A stretch of 64,000 nucleotides of DNA, taken from NCBI GenBank assembly GCA_028554755.1, contig JAPTOF010000004.1:5935001-5999000 (forward strand), written 5' to 3'. A model generated the notes under the pieces. The model was not told the origin of the DNA, ran no database searches, and worked only from the letters and a program-made list of their open reading frames with translations. Of the stretch, positions 44,280 to 56,847 are shown piece by piece (the first letter of the stretch is position 1; every line of letters begins with the position of its first letter). This stretch comes from Cordia subcordata (taxonomy: Eukaryota; Streptophyta; Magnoliopsida; Boraginales; Cordiaceae). The position numbers were made by a program, and so were the translations under genes.

Positions 44280-45480
44280 CTAATTTTGGTATCTTTGACC
44301 ACAGCACTCCCTTACAATTCCACTTTGACCGGAAGGTGTTGATCTTTTCCATCCTGATGCATAATAAGGATAAGGACACCATACACTCTAAATTACATAT
44401 ACCAATATAGCATGGTGTATTTATTTATAATTTTTATAGTATATGCTCATAATCTTTATATTATATATTCATAACTTTTAATTATTTATAAATTACAATT
44501 TATATATTTATAATTTTTAATATTTTATATTCAAAACTTTTAATTGTTTATAATTTAATTAATCATTACTCTTATATTATACGTTCAAAAGATTTATATC
44601 ATATGTTTATAATAATAAATTACTTATTTATGACTATTCAAGATATGTTCATAATATGTAAACTATATGTTCACAATTTGTGAACAACATGTTCACAATC
44701 TATAAACGATTTCTAAGCTTGCAGGTATTACCGGTGTCCGACCGATGATCGGATTCTTGAGTTGTTTCGTCGACGAGAGAAGAATGAACTTGTTACATTT
44801 GACGTTGATATGATAGTTGGATTATGAAATCTCTTGGGAGGTACATCATGTTTATTTGATGTACCATAATGTGAGTGCATGATATAATTTGCAATATAAT
44901 AATATGTAATTTTGGTCATTATCTGAGTTTGGATCTGACTCCGATCCCTTCATGCACCACCACGACGTACTAGGAAATTTGGATCATTAAGAATCACATT
45001 CCGTACTAGGAAATTTGGATCATTAAGAATCACATTCTTTCTCAATTATCCCAGTAAACTGAACCAAGACAAATAAATAAACTTATCAAATATATGGCAT
45101 CGCGTCTTTACTTTTAAGCGTTGCAATTAAAAAAAGAAAAAAAAGAAAAACTTTCTGACACTTAGACATATGCATATATAATTAATGAACCTGTAAGGAA
45201 TTCACAAATTTAATACAGCACTGGAAAATAGAGTTTTGGAGTGCTACAAACCAACACTTCAATTTGGAAAATGGTATAGATAATTATCCTATATATATAT
45301 GGTTAATGAAACTTTGAACTGATATGTATATATGTATATCACGCGCCATGCTACTAACATACGATTTCCACTGATTTCATGCAGACCTACTTCATCAAAT
45401 CGGGTTAGTGAGCAGCCCAACTCCGGTCTCTTTGTCGCCGGAATCGAGCTTCGACCCTTATAGCTAGCCAGAGGGATTGC
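44280..45480 (+). pseudogene. First PP2-like duplicate: upstream region fused to PP2 end
   Basis: Parallels 47450-48850. The upstream part and the DFMQTYFIK-like start are followed directly by a truncated C-terminus, with SGLFVAGIELRPL at about 45405-45460, so most of the coding part is deleted. A 36-37-bp direct duplication around CGTACTAGGAAATTTGGATC lies at about 44968-45042. A family of GTTCACAAT/TTATAATATAAA words at 44400-44710 sits in its upstream part. Confidence 0.6.
44400..44930. repeat. GTTCACAAT/GTTCAAAAC repeat block
   Basis: Clustered words such as TATGTTCACAATTTGTGAAC and TATATTCATAACTTTTAATT. It resembles 50150-50690 over its length, including a shared right part (AGAAGAATGAACTTGTTA), and is the inverse of the word family at 15.7-16.8 and 19.9-20.2 kb. 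Confidence 0.6.
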
Positions 45481-45516
45481 CTTCACAAAATCTATTACTA
45501 TATATACAGAGAGAGA

Positions 45517-45739
45517 GAGAGAGAGAGGACAACATAACTCATAAGTCTGTACTACTGCATGCATGATAGTGCCCTTTTGTAAGCGAAGGACATGTCCTTC
45601 AAGTGGAAAAAATAGGATTCTTAATTGAGAAAATATTCTATATTTCTGAATGAATGAATTTGTATAATTATACGTTATACAGAAGTCTATCTATCTATCT
45701 ATCTATCTATCTATATATATATATATATATATATATAAA
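45517..45739. repeat. Microsatellites (GA)n, (ATCT)n and (AT)n
   Basis: (GA)n at about 45508-45526; CTAT repeats followed directly by AT repeats at about 45687-45736. Confidence 0.85.
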
Positions 45740-45949
45740 GTATGCTAATTACATTTAATGTAGATTGCCTAATCATGCCTACTACCCCTCTTGATTGATT
45801 TACAAAATATTTCAAAATATTTAGAGAATATCAAAATATCTTCAACCCCTCCCCCCCCTCCCCCCCCAAAAAAATAAACTGAAGGTGATGTAAAGGGCAG
45901 GGCACTAGCTTATGTTTGTCAACCAAGTCCATATATCATGCTAGAGGAT

Positions 45950-47440
45950 GAGTTTCAATGAAGATATATGCTAATTAATCAATGAAAGGAATATAGTAAA
46001 GACGGGTAGTGCCATTGGCAACATGCTGTTGCATGAAATGAAAATTACACTCAATGTGATGTGTCCCATTCATGAAAATTAACATTATGGACAATCTGAA
46101 TAGCACTCTGATTGTCAAAATGAAGAAAAGTAGCTAAATGTTGTGCTGCTTCTATGTCATTTAGTAACTATCAAAGCCAAATAACCTCCTGGTTATATCA
46201 CCCAAAGTACGATATTCCACTTCTCTACTATAAGGAGCCATAACTGTATGCTTTTTACTTCTCCATGAGATAATCACGATACCAAGAAAAAAACAATAAC
46301 CAATCATAAAGCTATGGTCAGGAGGATCTACTACCCAATCAGCACCAGACTATCCACAAGGGACTAAGGGAGATTGAACAAAAAAATATTAGATCATGGA
46401 AGAGTGTATCCTTGATATATCGCGGGATACAGAGGACAACTATGTAGTAAGTGGTCCAAGGGGCCAATATAAGCTATGTAGTGAGTGGTCCAAGGGGCCA
46501 CTCTAAATTGACTCACCAAATGAATGGCATAAAAAATATTAAGACGAGTGACAGTGAGATAAATTTGACTTCTGACCAATTGTCGATGCAAAATAGTATC
46601 TGTAAGTGGTGTGCCATCTAGAGAAGTAAACCGAACATGAGGGTCAAGGGAGTAGATCCTGTTTTGTTATTAGTACGATTAGCTCGAACTAAAAGATCAG
46701 AAGAGTACTTTGTCTGTGTAAGATAATAATCTATAGTATCAGCGGAGACCTCTATGTCCAAGAAATAACTAAGATTCCCCAAATCTTTCATCTTAAAATT
46801 TTTGCCAAAAAACTATTTCGAATCAGAAGTACTAGGAGAGACACTACTCATAATAATCATATCATCCACGAAAAGAAGGAGCATAATAATACTAGAGGTA
46901 GAGCCGCAGATGAATAAGGCTAAGCCATGATTACTCAAAGTAAAACCGAACTCATTACTAACTGAGTTAAACTTATTAAAGCAAGCCCTAGGTGCCTATT
47001 TGAAACCATAGGGTATCTTACATAATCAACAGACCTGATATGGAGAGTGACAAAAAAAAGAGGAAGTTGTGACACGTTCACCAAGAAAAAAATCTTTTTG
47101 TAGCCAACCATTTACTAAAAAAAATTGATAAGCTTAACACAAAAGAAGAAAAGAAACCTTAGAGGAGGCTTCATATAGAGTTATTCGGCAAAATTACCAT
47201 TAACAAAGATATCTTTTTTATATCCATTTGAAATAAGGGTCATTGACATACTGTGGCAACAGCAATAGGACTCTATACTAATATAAGTCGGTCAACTGGG
47301 TTAAAAGTCTCTTCATAATCAATCTCATATTCTCGAGTGAACCCCTTTACTACTAAATGAGTCTTTTAGCACTCAACAGCACCATTTGATATATGTGTTA
47401 GAAAGGTATTTTTGATATCTTTAACCACAAATTTATTTTT
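45950..47440 (-). pseudogene. Ty1-copia reverse transcriptase/RNase H fragment
   Basis: On the minus strand: FVDDMIIMSS (catalytic YVDDM-type motif, about 46845-46880), KMKDLGNLSYFL, then RQLVRSQIYLTVTRLNIFYA and HLVSQFRVAP, and towards 46050 CDNQSAIQI of the copia RNase H. Numerous stops and frameshifts, no LTRs found. It separates the two PP2-like duplicates. Confidence 0.75.
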
Positions 47441-48252
47441 GTTATCTTTAACCACAACTCTCTCTTACAATTCCACTTTGACTTGAAGGTGTTGATCTTT
47501 TCCATATCGATGCATAATAATGTGTTATTTTGGTCAACCCCGTCCCATCATTATGTTATTTGGGATCCGATTCCCCCATGCACCACAACGACGTACTAGG
47601 AAATTTGGATAAGAATCACATTCTTTCTCGACTGTCCCAGTGAAATTGAACCAAGCGAAAGAAATAAACTTATCACATGGTGTCGCATCTTTAAATACAT
47701 ATGCATATATAATGAACCTGTAAGGAATTCAGAAATTGAATACAGCACTGAAAATGTTAGTTTTCAAGTGCCACTACCAACACCTCAATTTGCAAAATGG
47801 TATAGATAATCTCCTATGTCGTTAATGAAACTCTGAACTAATATGTATATATTGCTTAATTTTGTTCAGTACCGCAGGAAAAATCACGCCGCATGCAACT
47901 AATATACGTTTTGCACTGATTTCATGCAGACCTACTTCATTAAATCTAGAGAGCTTGAGATTGAATCGGCAGATGACAAAAGATGCTGGAAATGGCATAA
48001 TCCTGTGCCTAAATCCGAGTTCTCTGTCTCTCTATATATATATATACACATATTGTCAATATAATTTTAATCCAAAAAAGGCGTTTCCCTAAATAATCTA
48101 GACCAAGTTTTCTGGATGTTTTTTACATGTTGGCAGATGTGAGATAGCGGAGCTAATAAATGTGTCGTCGTTGGAGATTAAAGCGACAGAGGAGGTGGCC
48201 GAACCTGCGGCAGACAAGCTACGAGGCATACCTTGTGTTAGCACTCCCACAA

Positions 48253-48369
48253 AATCCTCGAAATCTTGACGAAGTGGAGGCAATTGTACGCATTCCTCGA
48301 AATCTTGACGAAGTGGCGGAAATTATATGGATTCCTCCAAACCTTGGCGAAGTAGAGGAAATTGTTGAC
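48253..48369 (+). repeat. 39-bp tandem triplication in the PP2 pseudogene
   Basis: Three units read PRNLDEVEAIVRI, PRNLDEVAEIIWI and PPNLGEVEEIVDY. In frame with each other, not part of normal PP2 proteins. Confidence 0.8.
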
Positions 48370-48372
48370 TAT

Positions 48373-48603
48373 GAGCCTGTTTAGATTAGTTTTTTTTTAA
48401 GAAAAATATTTTTTTCTTAAAAATATTACATTAAATTTATAATAACTATTTAATTTAACTTTAAAAAAAAGGTGAAATTCTGAGGAAAAAAAAATCTCAA
48501 ATATAGTATTTTTTAGAAGTTAAAATTTTCAGTTTTTCAAAAAAGATTGTTTTTAAAAAATTATTAAAAAATACTTTTAAAAAGAGCCGATCCAAACGAG
48601 CTC
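48373..48603. mobile_element. PIF-like MITE, 231 bp, in the PP2 pseudogene
   Basis: Inverted ends GAGCCTGTTTAGATTAG and GAGCTCGTTTGGATCGG, flanked by TAT (48370-48372, 48604-48606). Related in style to the MITE at 25825-26038. Confidence 0.7.
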
Positions 48604-48949
48604 TATGTGCAATAGACTTTTCAGCGACTTTCCAATACAGTTAATCTTGCCAAGAAGGGTCCAGGAGACGAAGGAGTTTCTCCAAAACGTCGAAATGATG
48701 GATGGATGGAAATTGAACTTGGGGAGTTCGACAAGTCCAAGGGATTTGGCACGGCGGGTATCGTGGTGAGCGGCCTAAGCAATGAGTACCCCAAGTCCGG
48801 TCTCTATGTCGCCGGAATCGAGCTCCGGCCCCTATGGCTAGCTAGAGGGATTGCCTTCACAAAAATTTATTACTACTCCCACTATATAAATATGTGTAGA
48901 AAGGACACACATAAGTGTATCTTAGTGTATGCTAGTCCTCTTTTGTAAG

Positions 48950-50149
48950 CGAAGGGTATGTCCTTCACATAGATAACTCTCAAAGATTAGATCTTGTTGA
49001 TGACCCATTAGGACGAAAGAAATATTCATTATATTACATTATTCACCACGAAGATGATGTTGCAACCAAACGGTATCGTCTAACTTGACGTCTCACTGTT
49101 TTGAGTTTCGTTAAAATATTAACTATAAAAATAGACAAGGTAGATAATTAGTCTAGTGTGGTTTCACATGACTTGTGCCATATTTTATTCTACTAAATTA
49201 TCTTAGATCCCTGCTTTGTATAATTCGTTTGTTTTATTCTAATAAATGATATTAGGTTCCTACTATGTATAGTTCATTGGTTTGGTTGGTGAGACATGTG
49301 GGTAATTTATTTTTAATGTGAAAATAAATTAAAAATATTAGAAATTTTTTGGATCCAAATGGTGAATGAATAATGCGAAAATTTTCTTTAAAAAAACTAT
49401 ATTAGAATTTACTATGTCATTTGCCTCATTAAGGGCAAAATAATATTTTTGTAACTTTAATTAAGTAGAGGGGCCTAGGAGAAGAAAAAGAAAAACTAAG
49501 AGACATATTTGGTCTAATTATTAAAAATAAGGGACCTAAATGTCTTTCTAACTTTTAACATTTTCACAGTCAAAATACTATTTTACAAAGTTTTTTCCAC
49601 TAAAATAACATTTCAAATAATTAGCGGTTTATATAAATTTTGATAAACATTAAAAAATTTTAAGGTTTCAATTTTTTCTACAATCCTATCCATAAAACAA
49701 TTCTCTTTCCAATCTCTAACTTCTAAGGTTCATAATATCTATACACTTTTATCCATTGTTCACAAATATAAATCTAAAATAACACAAAAATCAATTTCAA
49801 ATTATATTCACAGTCTATGAAAGAAGTGTACATTTTATTAATCCATTTATTCTTGTTCTTTGACGAAAAACACTTTGAATCTATTAAAATGTAATTTTAT
49901 AGTGTACAAATAATTTATTAAAATATTATAAAATGTTATTATCATGCACATATATCTAACTATAAAATGAACTCTCTTATAATAGCCCATCATAACAATA
50001 TTAACAATAATCATATGACACTAAGATGCTATTTCGCATTCTATCGAACACGTTTTCTTTGGATCTTGTTCGGTACAACTAGATATTTCGATTACTTAGA
50101 GTTGCTATATTTTAATTGTTAGGATATAGATCTGAGTGTGAATACTATG
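48950..50149. other. Non-coding AT-rich stretch
   Basis: No gene, long repeat or clear transposon ends recognised. Confidence 0.4.
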
Positions 50150-50690
50150 CACTCTAAATATTGTGTGCCTACCTAATATTGTGCATCTCACTGTAACACG
50201 TTCACAACTTTGTTATCATACGTTCACAATTTTTATACTATACGCTTACAACTTTTAATTATTTAAATCACATATTATATGTTTACAATTTTAACACTTT
50301 AAGTTCAAAACTGTGTTCCCAATTTACTTATCTATTAATCTTATATTATATGTTCGAAAGACTTATATCATATGTTTATAATGATAAATTATATTTTCCG
50401 ACTCTTTAAAATATATTTACAATTTATGAACTATATGTTCAAAACTTGTGAACAATATGTTCACAATCTGTGAACAATTTTAGAGCTTGTAGTCGAAGGC
50501 GGCATCTGATCGACAATCGGATTGTTGTTTTGTATTTGTTGGCATGAGAAGAATGAACTTGTTAAATTTCACGTTAGTCGGACGGCTGGATTGTGAGTTA
50601 TGTTGGGCGGTGTACTCTGCAGCTTTGGATAGACCATAAATATGGACGTACAGTATAATTTGCGTATAGATTTGTAGCTAACTAATTCTA
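50150..50690. repeat. Second GTTCACAAT/GTTCAAAAC repeat block
   Basis: Diverged copy of 44400-44930, with the same word clusters and the shared AGAAGAATGAACTTGTTA stretch near 50548. Confidence 0.6.
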
Positions 50691-52860
50691 AATGGACTTA
50701 TGCGACACAACTAGATGCTTGGATAGCTGATAACTATTTAATTAGCTAATAGCAATTTGGATAACTTCAAATTGTTATATTTTAGTTTTTAGCAAATGCA
50801 TATTTGGCTTGCTAATTAAAGAAAACATGTTAGATAAATTTAGATGTTAGAGTAGTTTATCAATATAAAATAACTTAAAATTACATTGGTACTACTTTAT
50901 TATTGTTATTGTTGTTGTTGTTGTCGTTATTGTTATTGTTAAGTAACGACGTGATCAGTTTGATTTTCTATTTTGGAGAGTCAAACTAACTTTTAAACTT
51001 CAAAAGTCTATTTAAAGGAAAAAAAGGGTATTTGATTTTACATTCTAAAAGTTGGTTTTAATTAAAAGTCAACTGAGTTTTAAGGCTAAACAGAGAAGTT
51101 TTTAACTTCTCTATTTGTCATTTTGGCAACGTGTTTTAAGATTCTATTGGATAAAAATATCCCCTTTAATTTTCCATTATGCCAATGATTATCCCTCTTT
51201 TGCTTATTCCTATTTTGTTTTGTTCAACATTCTTAATTTCTCATCAAATTGCAATGACTTTTGATTTTATTTTTGCTAAAATATTTTTATTTTTGTTATA
51301 TTTTGAATTATAACAATAATTTTTTATATAATTTTTTCAAACAAGTAAAAATATGAACAAAATGGTATGTTATAGAAAGCAAACAATATTAGTTTTAAAA
51401 TATTCTTTTAGTAATTTAGGCAACTAACAGTTATTTTCAAATTTAAAACCAAGCACTATCTCATTAGGTAAAAGTTCATTTCATATAAAAATAATCAAAC
51501 ACATTTTTGTTTTCACCAAAAGTCTATTTTCAAAAGACCTTTTCACGAAACTGAATTTCTCAACTGAATGCCAAATTAGCTATTGGAGTTCGTATCACAT
51601 TGAGGTTTGTAGGAAAAAGAAATAGGTTTTACAAAAAAAGAAGAAAAAAGAAATTAAGAGAGGGTGAGGTCTTTAATTACTGGAAGAAATTGAGTCTTGA
51701 ATTTTGAAAAACACCAATTATTGTGCTTTTCTTGAAACCGTGTTTCACAAGTAATAAAAAAATTAAAATATAAAACAGTAAATAATAAATTTAAAAAATT
51801 AAAAACATATTATAAATTAGAAATTAAAGTTAGAAAATTTAAAAAGTTAAAGTTTTAAAATTAAAAGATAAAAAATTAATAAATAACATTAATAAACAAT
51901 ATTTTAAATAGCATTTGTTAACCAAACAAATAACAAACTGCTTTTCTACCTAGCAGTACTTTTTATTTTTTTTTACCAAATAGTAAAAATAACTTTTTTT
52001 AATTACAAATTCGAGTATAGCACTTCTTAAAATAATAAGAGCATATTTTAATCGCAATAACCAAATAGACCCTTTAAATTGAGTTTTAAACTATGTAAAT
52101 GACTACCTTATCTGAAAGTACTTATTCAATTAGGATGTAGTCCTTAAACATGGCTACAAGTTTATCGCTACAAAGTTTGATACAAAAAGAAAATAATTAG
52201 AAAAAAAAAAAAGAAGATAAAATCATACAGAGCGCCTGATTCGTGCAAATGTGACGCCATTTGCATCTCTTTAAATTTGTTCCACATGAATGCCTGATTC
52301 GTGATATCTTTTGAATAATTCCTTCCTTTGAAGTGCACTTACTTTTATTTGTAGTTGATATTCCATTTAGCTTAGTCCAGAAAAGGAAAAAGAAACAAGC
52401 ACAGAGACATATTTAGTTTAACGTTAAAAATTAAACCAAAAAAGAAAAAACACTTTTGAATGAATGTTAGTTTTGGTATATGATTAAAAATATAAATTCT
52501 TTCTTTTGAAGTGCACTTAGTTTTATTTCACGTTGACATTTAATTAACTTAGTTCTAACCCAAATTAAAAAGAGAAAAGAAAGAAAAAAGATATACTCAT
52601 GGGATGTTCAATTAGGCATGGTCACACATCCAAATGGCATTTAGTGAATATGTACACGTCAGATGTCAAAATAAAAAGGCTATGGTTATTGCTTTATATA
52701 TATAGTATAAATAGACAGATAGATATTACAATCACAAAAAAAGAAAAAAGAAAAAAGAAAAAGAAAGACAAGCAAAAAATTTCTAAAGTTGTTATATCAT
52801 TCATCTCATGCATCACAAAAGAATTTTCCTAGGTGAATAGTGCCGATCACATTATTAGAT
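50691..52860. other. Non-coding AT-rich stretch with microsatellite
   Basis: Contains an interrupted (TTG)n/(TTATTG)n run at about 50895-50940 and several long A/T tracts. No gene recognised. Confidence 0.4.
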
Positions 52861-52867
52861 GGAGATT

Positions 52868-53313
52868 GTTAGAAATTTTCTCTTTAAAGTGAGTTACTAT
52901 TAATTATTTTTAGTTTTATAAAATAGACTGAATATTTGGTTTACAAGTTGGGCTTTGTAATCATATTGGTTTTAGTCCAACTCATAAATCCATACGGTTC
53001 TTTTGTGCGTAGTCCCATATATTCTGATAAATCTTTTTATGGGTAGAACTGTCAAAATTTATTATAAATAGGACTCGGTCCCCTCTGCTACTCTTAACCT
53101 AACAATTGTTCCCATAAACATATGTTAATATTGAATACAGTAGGGAAAGGAAGATCTAAGCCTAGACTAGGTGACAGTTATTTCTTCAACAACAATTATT
53201 TAACAATAATGGCTCAAACGGGTATATGATTTCCCTATCAATTATGTCTTTGAATTTTATATTATAAATTCATGTATACGATCTTATATTGCGTTTAAAT
53301 GTGGTATCAGAGC
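52868..53313 (+). mobile_element. LTR remnant with tRNA-Met primer site
   Basis: Begins TGTTAGAAATTTTCTC, contains a promoter-like TATAAATAGGACTCGG (about 53064) and ends beside TGGTATCAGAGC (53302-53313), the primer site complementary to initiator tRNA-Met used by many copia elements. The interior of the element is absent: about 600 bp of non-coding sequence follow, then the duplication junction. Confidence 0.6.
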
Positions 53314-53956
53314 CACTTATACATGGATTTACATGTATTTTTTTTAAAAGAAAATTTGGAATACTTGTTTGAGTATATAAACTACAAAAGTTAATTGATG
53401 ATTGTTTTGTATTATTATTAAATTTTATTTCATAAAATTGATTGAGTGTTTTCGTATAACTCTCCTTGGTCATTCTTGATTTATTTTATGATCTATTTTA
53501 ATTTTTGAGTTTTTTCACTGAATTATTCAGAGAAAGCCAATCGCCACTCACATCAAGAAAATAGCCATTTTTTAAAAATAAAAAAGAAAATATTCATAAT
53601 TTGATTTGTTTTTTTGAAGACCCATGTTTGGTCCTGTGTTTCAAATTTTTGCGATTTTTTTGTTTTTTAATAAAATAAATAAATAACTATTTGCATAATC
53701 TAGCAAAGAATTTAACCTTGTCTGGTGAAATTGATGTTGAATTTGAATTTCTAGGCGAAAAAGACTAGGATTAGATTATTTGATTACAAAAATTGAATTA
53801 GATTCGAGGTTTTTATGACATGGGTTTCGTTTTGGGTCTAAACATACTTTGTATTGACCCAGTTTAGAGGTAGAAGAGCCATGTTTGGTAAATAAGACTT
53901 TGGGGTGATTAAACTTTACAATTAATACGTATAGTCAAACAACATCTTACAATTAA

Positions 53957-53961
53957 TAAGG
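53957..53961. other. Tandem-duplication junction
   Basis: Unrelated sequence ends at AATTAATAAGG, and from here the sequence parallels 32468 onward inside the reverse transcriptase. It marks the seam between the two roughly 21.5-kb units. Confidence 0.7.
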
Positions 53962-54424
53962 CGTCAGTGAGGATGGACACATGGTTCGATGCCCTCCTGC
54001 TCTCGACGAGTATGTCATCAATATAGACTTTCATATTATGACTTATCTGGAGTTTGAACGCCATGTTCACCATACGTTGATATGTTACCCTGACGTTTTT
54101 CAACCTGAAAGACATGACCTTATAACAATAAAGACTACGATCAATAATGAAAGCGGTGTGCGGTTGATCGGAAGATGCCATCTTTATCTGGTTATAGCCT
54201 GAAAAGACATCTATAAACAATAGCATTTCAAACCCTGCAATCGAATCAACTAACTGGTCAGTTCTTGGTAGAGGAAAGTCGCCCTTTGGACATGCTTTAT
54301 TTAGGTGAGTGAAGTCTACACAAAGTCTCCACCTTCCGTTGGCCTTTTTGTCCATTACCACATTGGAGACCCATGTCGGGTATTTTATCTCCTGATTGTG
54401 ACCTACTTTTAGCAGTTTTTCCAC
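53960..54424 (-). pseudogene. Reverse transcriptase fragment, second Tat copy
   Basis: Open from MEKLLKVGHNQEIKYP through CVDFTHLNKACPKGDFPLPR, DVFSGYNQIKMASSDQ and YIDDILVESRR; 3' part missing. Differs from the first copy by roughly 5%. Confidence 0.85.
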
Positions 54425-54630
54425 TTATTCATGGATTGCTTGATTTTTCTCTTCATTGAAGGATAGTCGTTTTTCTCTGACCAATCTAAAGGCAGGGTTG
54501 ATGTTCAATCGATGCTCGATGACTTTCGAATCTATCCCTGTTATATCAAACAAATCCCAAGCAAATATATTGGAATTTAAAGTCAAGAATCGAATGATAC
54601 CTTGTCAGATTTATTTTGTTTGTTCAGCTC

Positions 54631-55215
54631 TTACATAAGTTTTTTCTTATTGGGTTCCCCGAACTCAGCAAGGTCAAGCGTTTTCGCTGGGCTTCCCCTT
54701 CTGTGATCATCCTTAAATAATTCAACCATCATGTTCTCAAGCTTCTTCTCATCCTCCTTCGGTTTCAATGTTGTTGCATAACACACTTTGGCATTATGAT
54801 GATTCCCCTTGACTGTGATTATTTCATTTGTGGTCGGGAATTTTATCATTTGATGGTAAGTGAATACAATGGCTCCCAATCGATTTAATGAAACTCGCCC
54901 GATAATCCCATTAATGGCGCTCGAGCAGTTTACCACTATAAAGTCGACTTAAAGATTAACATATCTACTTCCGTCCCCAATGCTAAAAGGGAGATTGGCT
55001 ACCCTCTTAGCTCATAACTCATTGCCAGAAAAACCTATCAACTTGTGCTTCAAAGGGATGAGGACGGACCGATCTAGTTTCAACCATTCAAATGCCTCAT
55101 AATACAACTCATCAACTGTACTACTGGTATCTTCTAACATCCTGCGCATTTCATAGTTAGCTAAAATAACTATAATGACAAAAGGGTCGTCATGATTTAT
55201 CGGTAGTCCGACCAA
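54631..55215 (-). pseudogene. Protease region, second Tat copy
   Basis: Carries the same altered EDTSSTVDELYY site and NCSSAINGIIGRVSLNRLGA flank as the first copy. Interrupted between 54936 and 55012. Confidence 0.6.
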
Positions 55216-55251
55216 AATCCTTGTTGGTGAAGGTCACATCTTCCATCCTTC

Positions 55252-56800
55252 TCATTTTGTTTGTTGGAGAAGCTTGTAAGGATTGGACGCACACCTTTCC
55301 TTTGGTAGCGGAATCCCCTTCGGCAGCAGTCCTTCCCAAATCATGTCAACCATGCCTAGGACCTTCTTCCCTCTCCTTGGGCTATAAGGGCAGTCCACAA
55401 AGGGGTGATCTCCTTGCCGTCTCACAAAATGCATTAGCTTTCCTTTTTGGATCAAAGTCTCAATCTCGTCTTTCAGATTCTAACACTCATTTGTGGTATG
55501 GGCATGATTTTTATGGAAGTAGCAGTATTTACTCTTGTCCCTTTTATTGGGATTTCTCTTCATCTTCTAGGGCCACTTTATGTTATTTTCACATTTCATA
55601 ACTATCAAGATGTCTGACTTGGATGCATTCAGGGGCGTGTAAGCGTTATAACACCTCCTGAATGCATCAGGACTTTCTTTCCTCTTCTTCGCCTCATTTT
55701 GATCCTGAGGTGGCTCTTGCTATTTCTATTTCCCTTTGCTCATCTCGGTCTCATACTCTCTTTCTCGCGTTGTCTCTCGAATAAGAGGACATCCTCAACT
55801 AAAATATATTTCTCCGCCCGAGCCATCCGGTCAGTCATTGAAGCAGGTTTCTTTCTCGTCAAAGAACTAAACAGTTTGTCATCTCTGACACCATGAATGA
55901 AGGCTTTCACGGCTATTGGATATACCAAATCGGGCACTCGCAATGTCACTTCGTTGAATCTTTTGGCGAATGCTCATAAAATCTCATCATTCCCCAAAAA
56001 GACCAAACTGGATGATTTAGGGGCCTCCTTCTCACTAGCAAATCGATTCATGAAGATTGTGGCTAGCTACTTGAAAGAGTGGATGGAGTGTAGTTGCTAC
56101 TCCTTATATGAAGTTTGGGCAGAGCCCACCGGGATAGTAGGAAATGCCTTGCATTGGGCTTTATCAGTAGCACTATGAAATAACATTTTATGGTTGATTA
56201 CCGATTCATGGTCAGTAGGATCACCTGAACCGTCGAAGTATGGCAACTTCGGAATTACGAAGTCCCTTAGCACTCACTCTCTAATGATTTCCTCTAACAG
56301 GGGACTGTTTTCGAACTCTGCAACATTTAAGGTTTGGATGGCCACAAGTTCGGCACAATCTGTGTAGAGGTGGTGGCTATCACCAAGGGTTTTGTAGATG
56401 TATCCCCTTGGCATAATGACTCTTCTTGCATATCTAAAGGGGTTTAATGAGTGGGCTACGGCATGTGAGTAGGAGCTCCATTGTTTGGTGGTATTAGATG
56501 CAGAAAGGAGACGGTGTATGGTTGAGTAAAGGGTTGTATTTGTGGAAAGAAGATTTGGCTTATGTAGTTTTAGATATTGGCAAACATGTTGGCTATTGTC
56601 TTCATCTGGGTTGGTGAGCAAGGTGGCATAACTATGTTCGCAACAGACAGGAGTGAATTTGGTAGCTGAGGGTAGTTTCCGGATACTTGCGATCGTGGCC
56701 TAAGTGGTTGCGGTAGCTGAGTTTATTGCTGCTCATCGTTCTCGTCTTCTTCTCCAACATTAGACTCGCCAGCGGCTTGGCTTCGTGTAATCACCATGTG
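55252..56800 (-). pseudogene. gag fragments, second Tat copy
   Basis: Pieces at 55252-55455 (LIQKGKLMHFVRRQGD), 55740-55949 (capsid-like, VTLRVPDLVYPIAVKAFIHG) and 56274-56621. Stops separate them. Confidence 0.65.
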
Positions 56801-56847
56801 AACTCAATGGGAACATCAAGTCGAGATTCCCATAAATAGCGCCAATC

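Larger units (their letters stand above)
47946..48850 (+). pseudogene. Phloem protein 2-like lectin (PP2) pseudogene
   Basis: PP2 domain pieces in order: SRELEIESADDKRCWKWH (47953-48010), CEIAELINVSSLEIK (48137-48183), frameshifted QTSYEAYLVLAL (48205-48240), a 39-bp triplication, a MITE, then KRRNDGWMEIELGEFDKSKG and SGLYVAGIELRPLWLA (48690-48845). These match the conserved ELEI-W, EVAELIDVCWLEI, T-Y-AYLVFK, DGWMEIELGEF and GLIV-GIELRPK blocks of PP2 phloem lectins. No F-box part was seen upstream. The frameshift, stops and MITE make it non-functional. Confidence 0.75.

Noticed and set aside
47862..48384. Separate small genes suggested by open frames at 47862-48092 and 48160-48384
   Set aside because: Both are pieces of the same PP2-like pseudogene, separated by a frameshift and low-complexity TA sequence.
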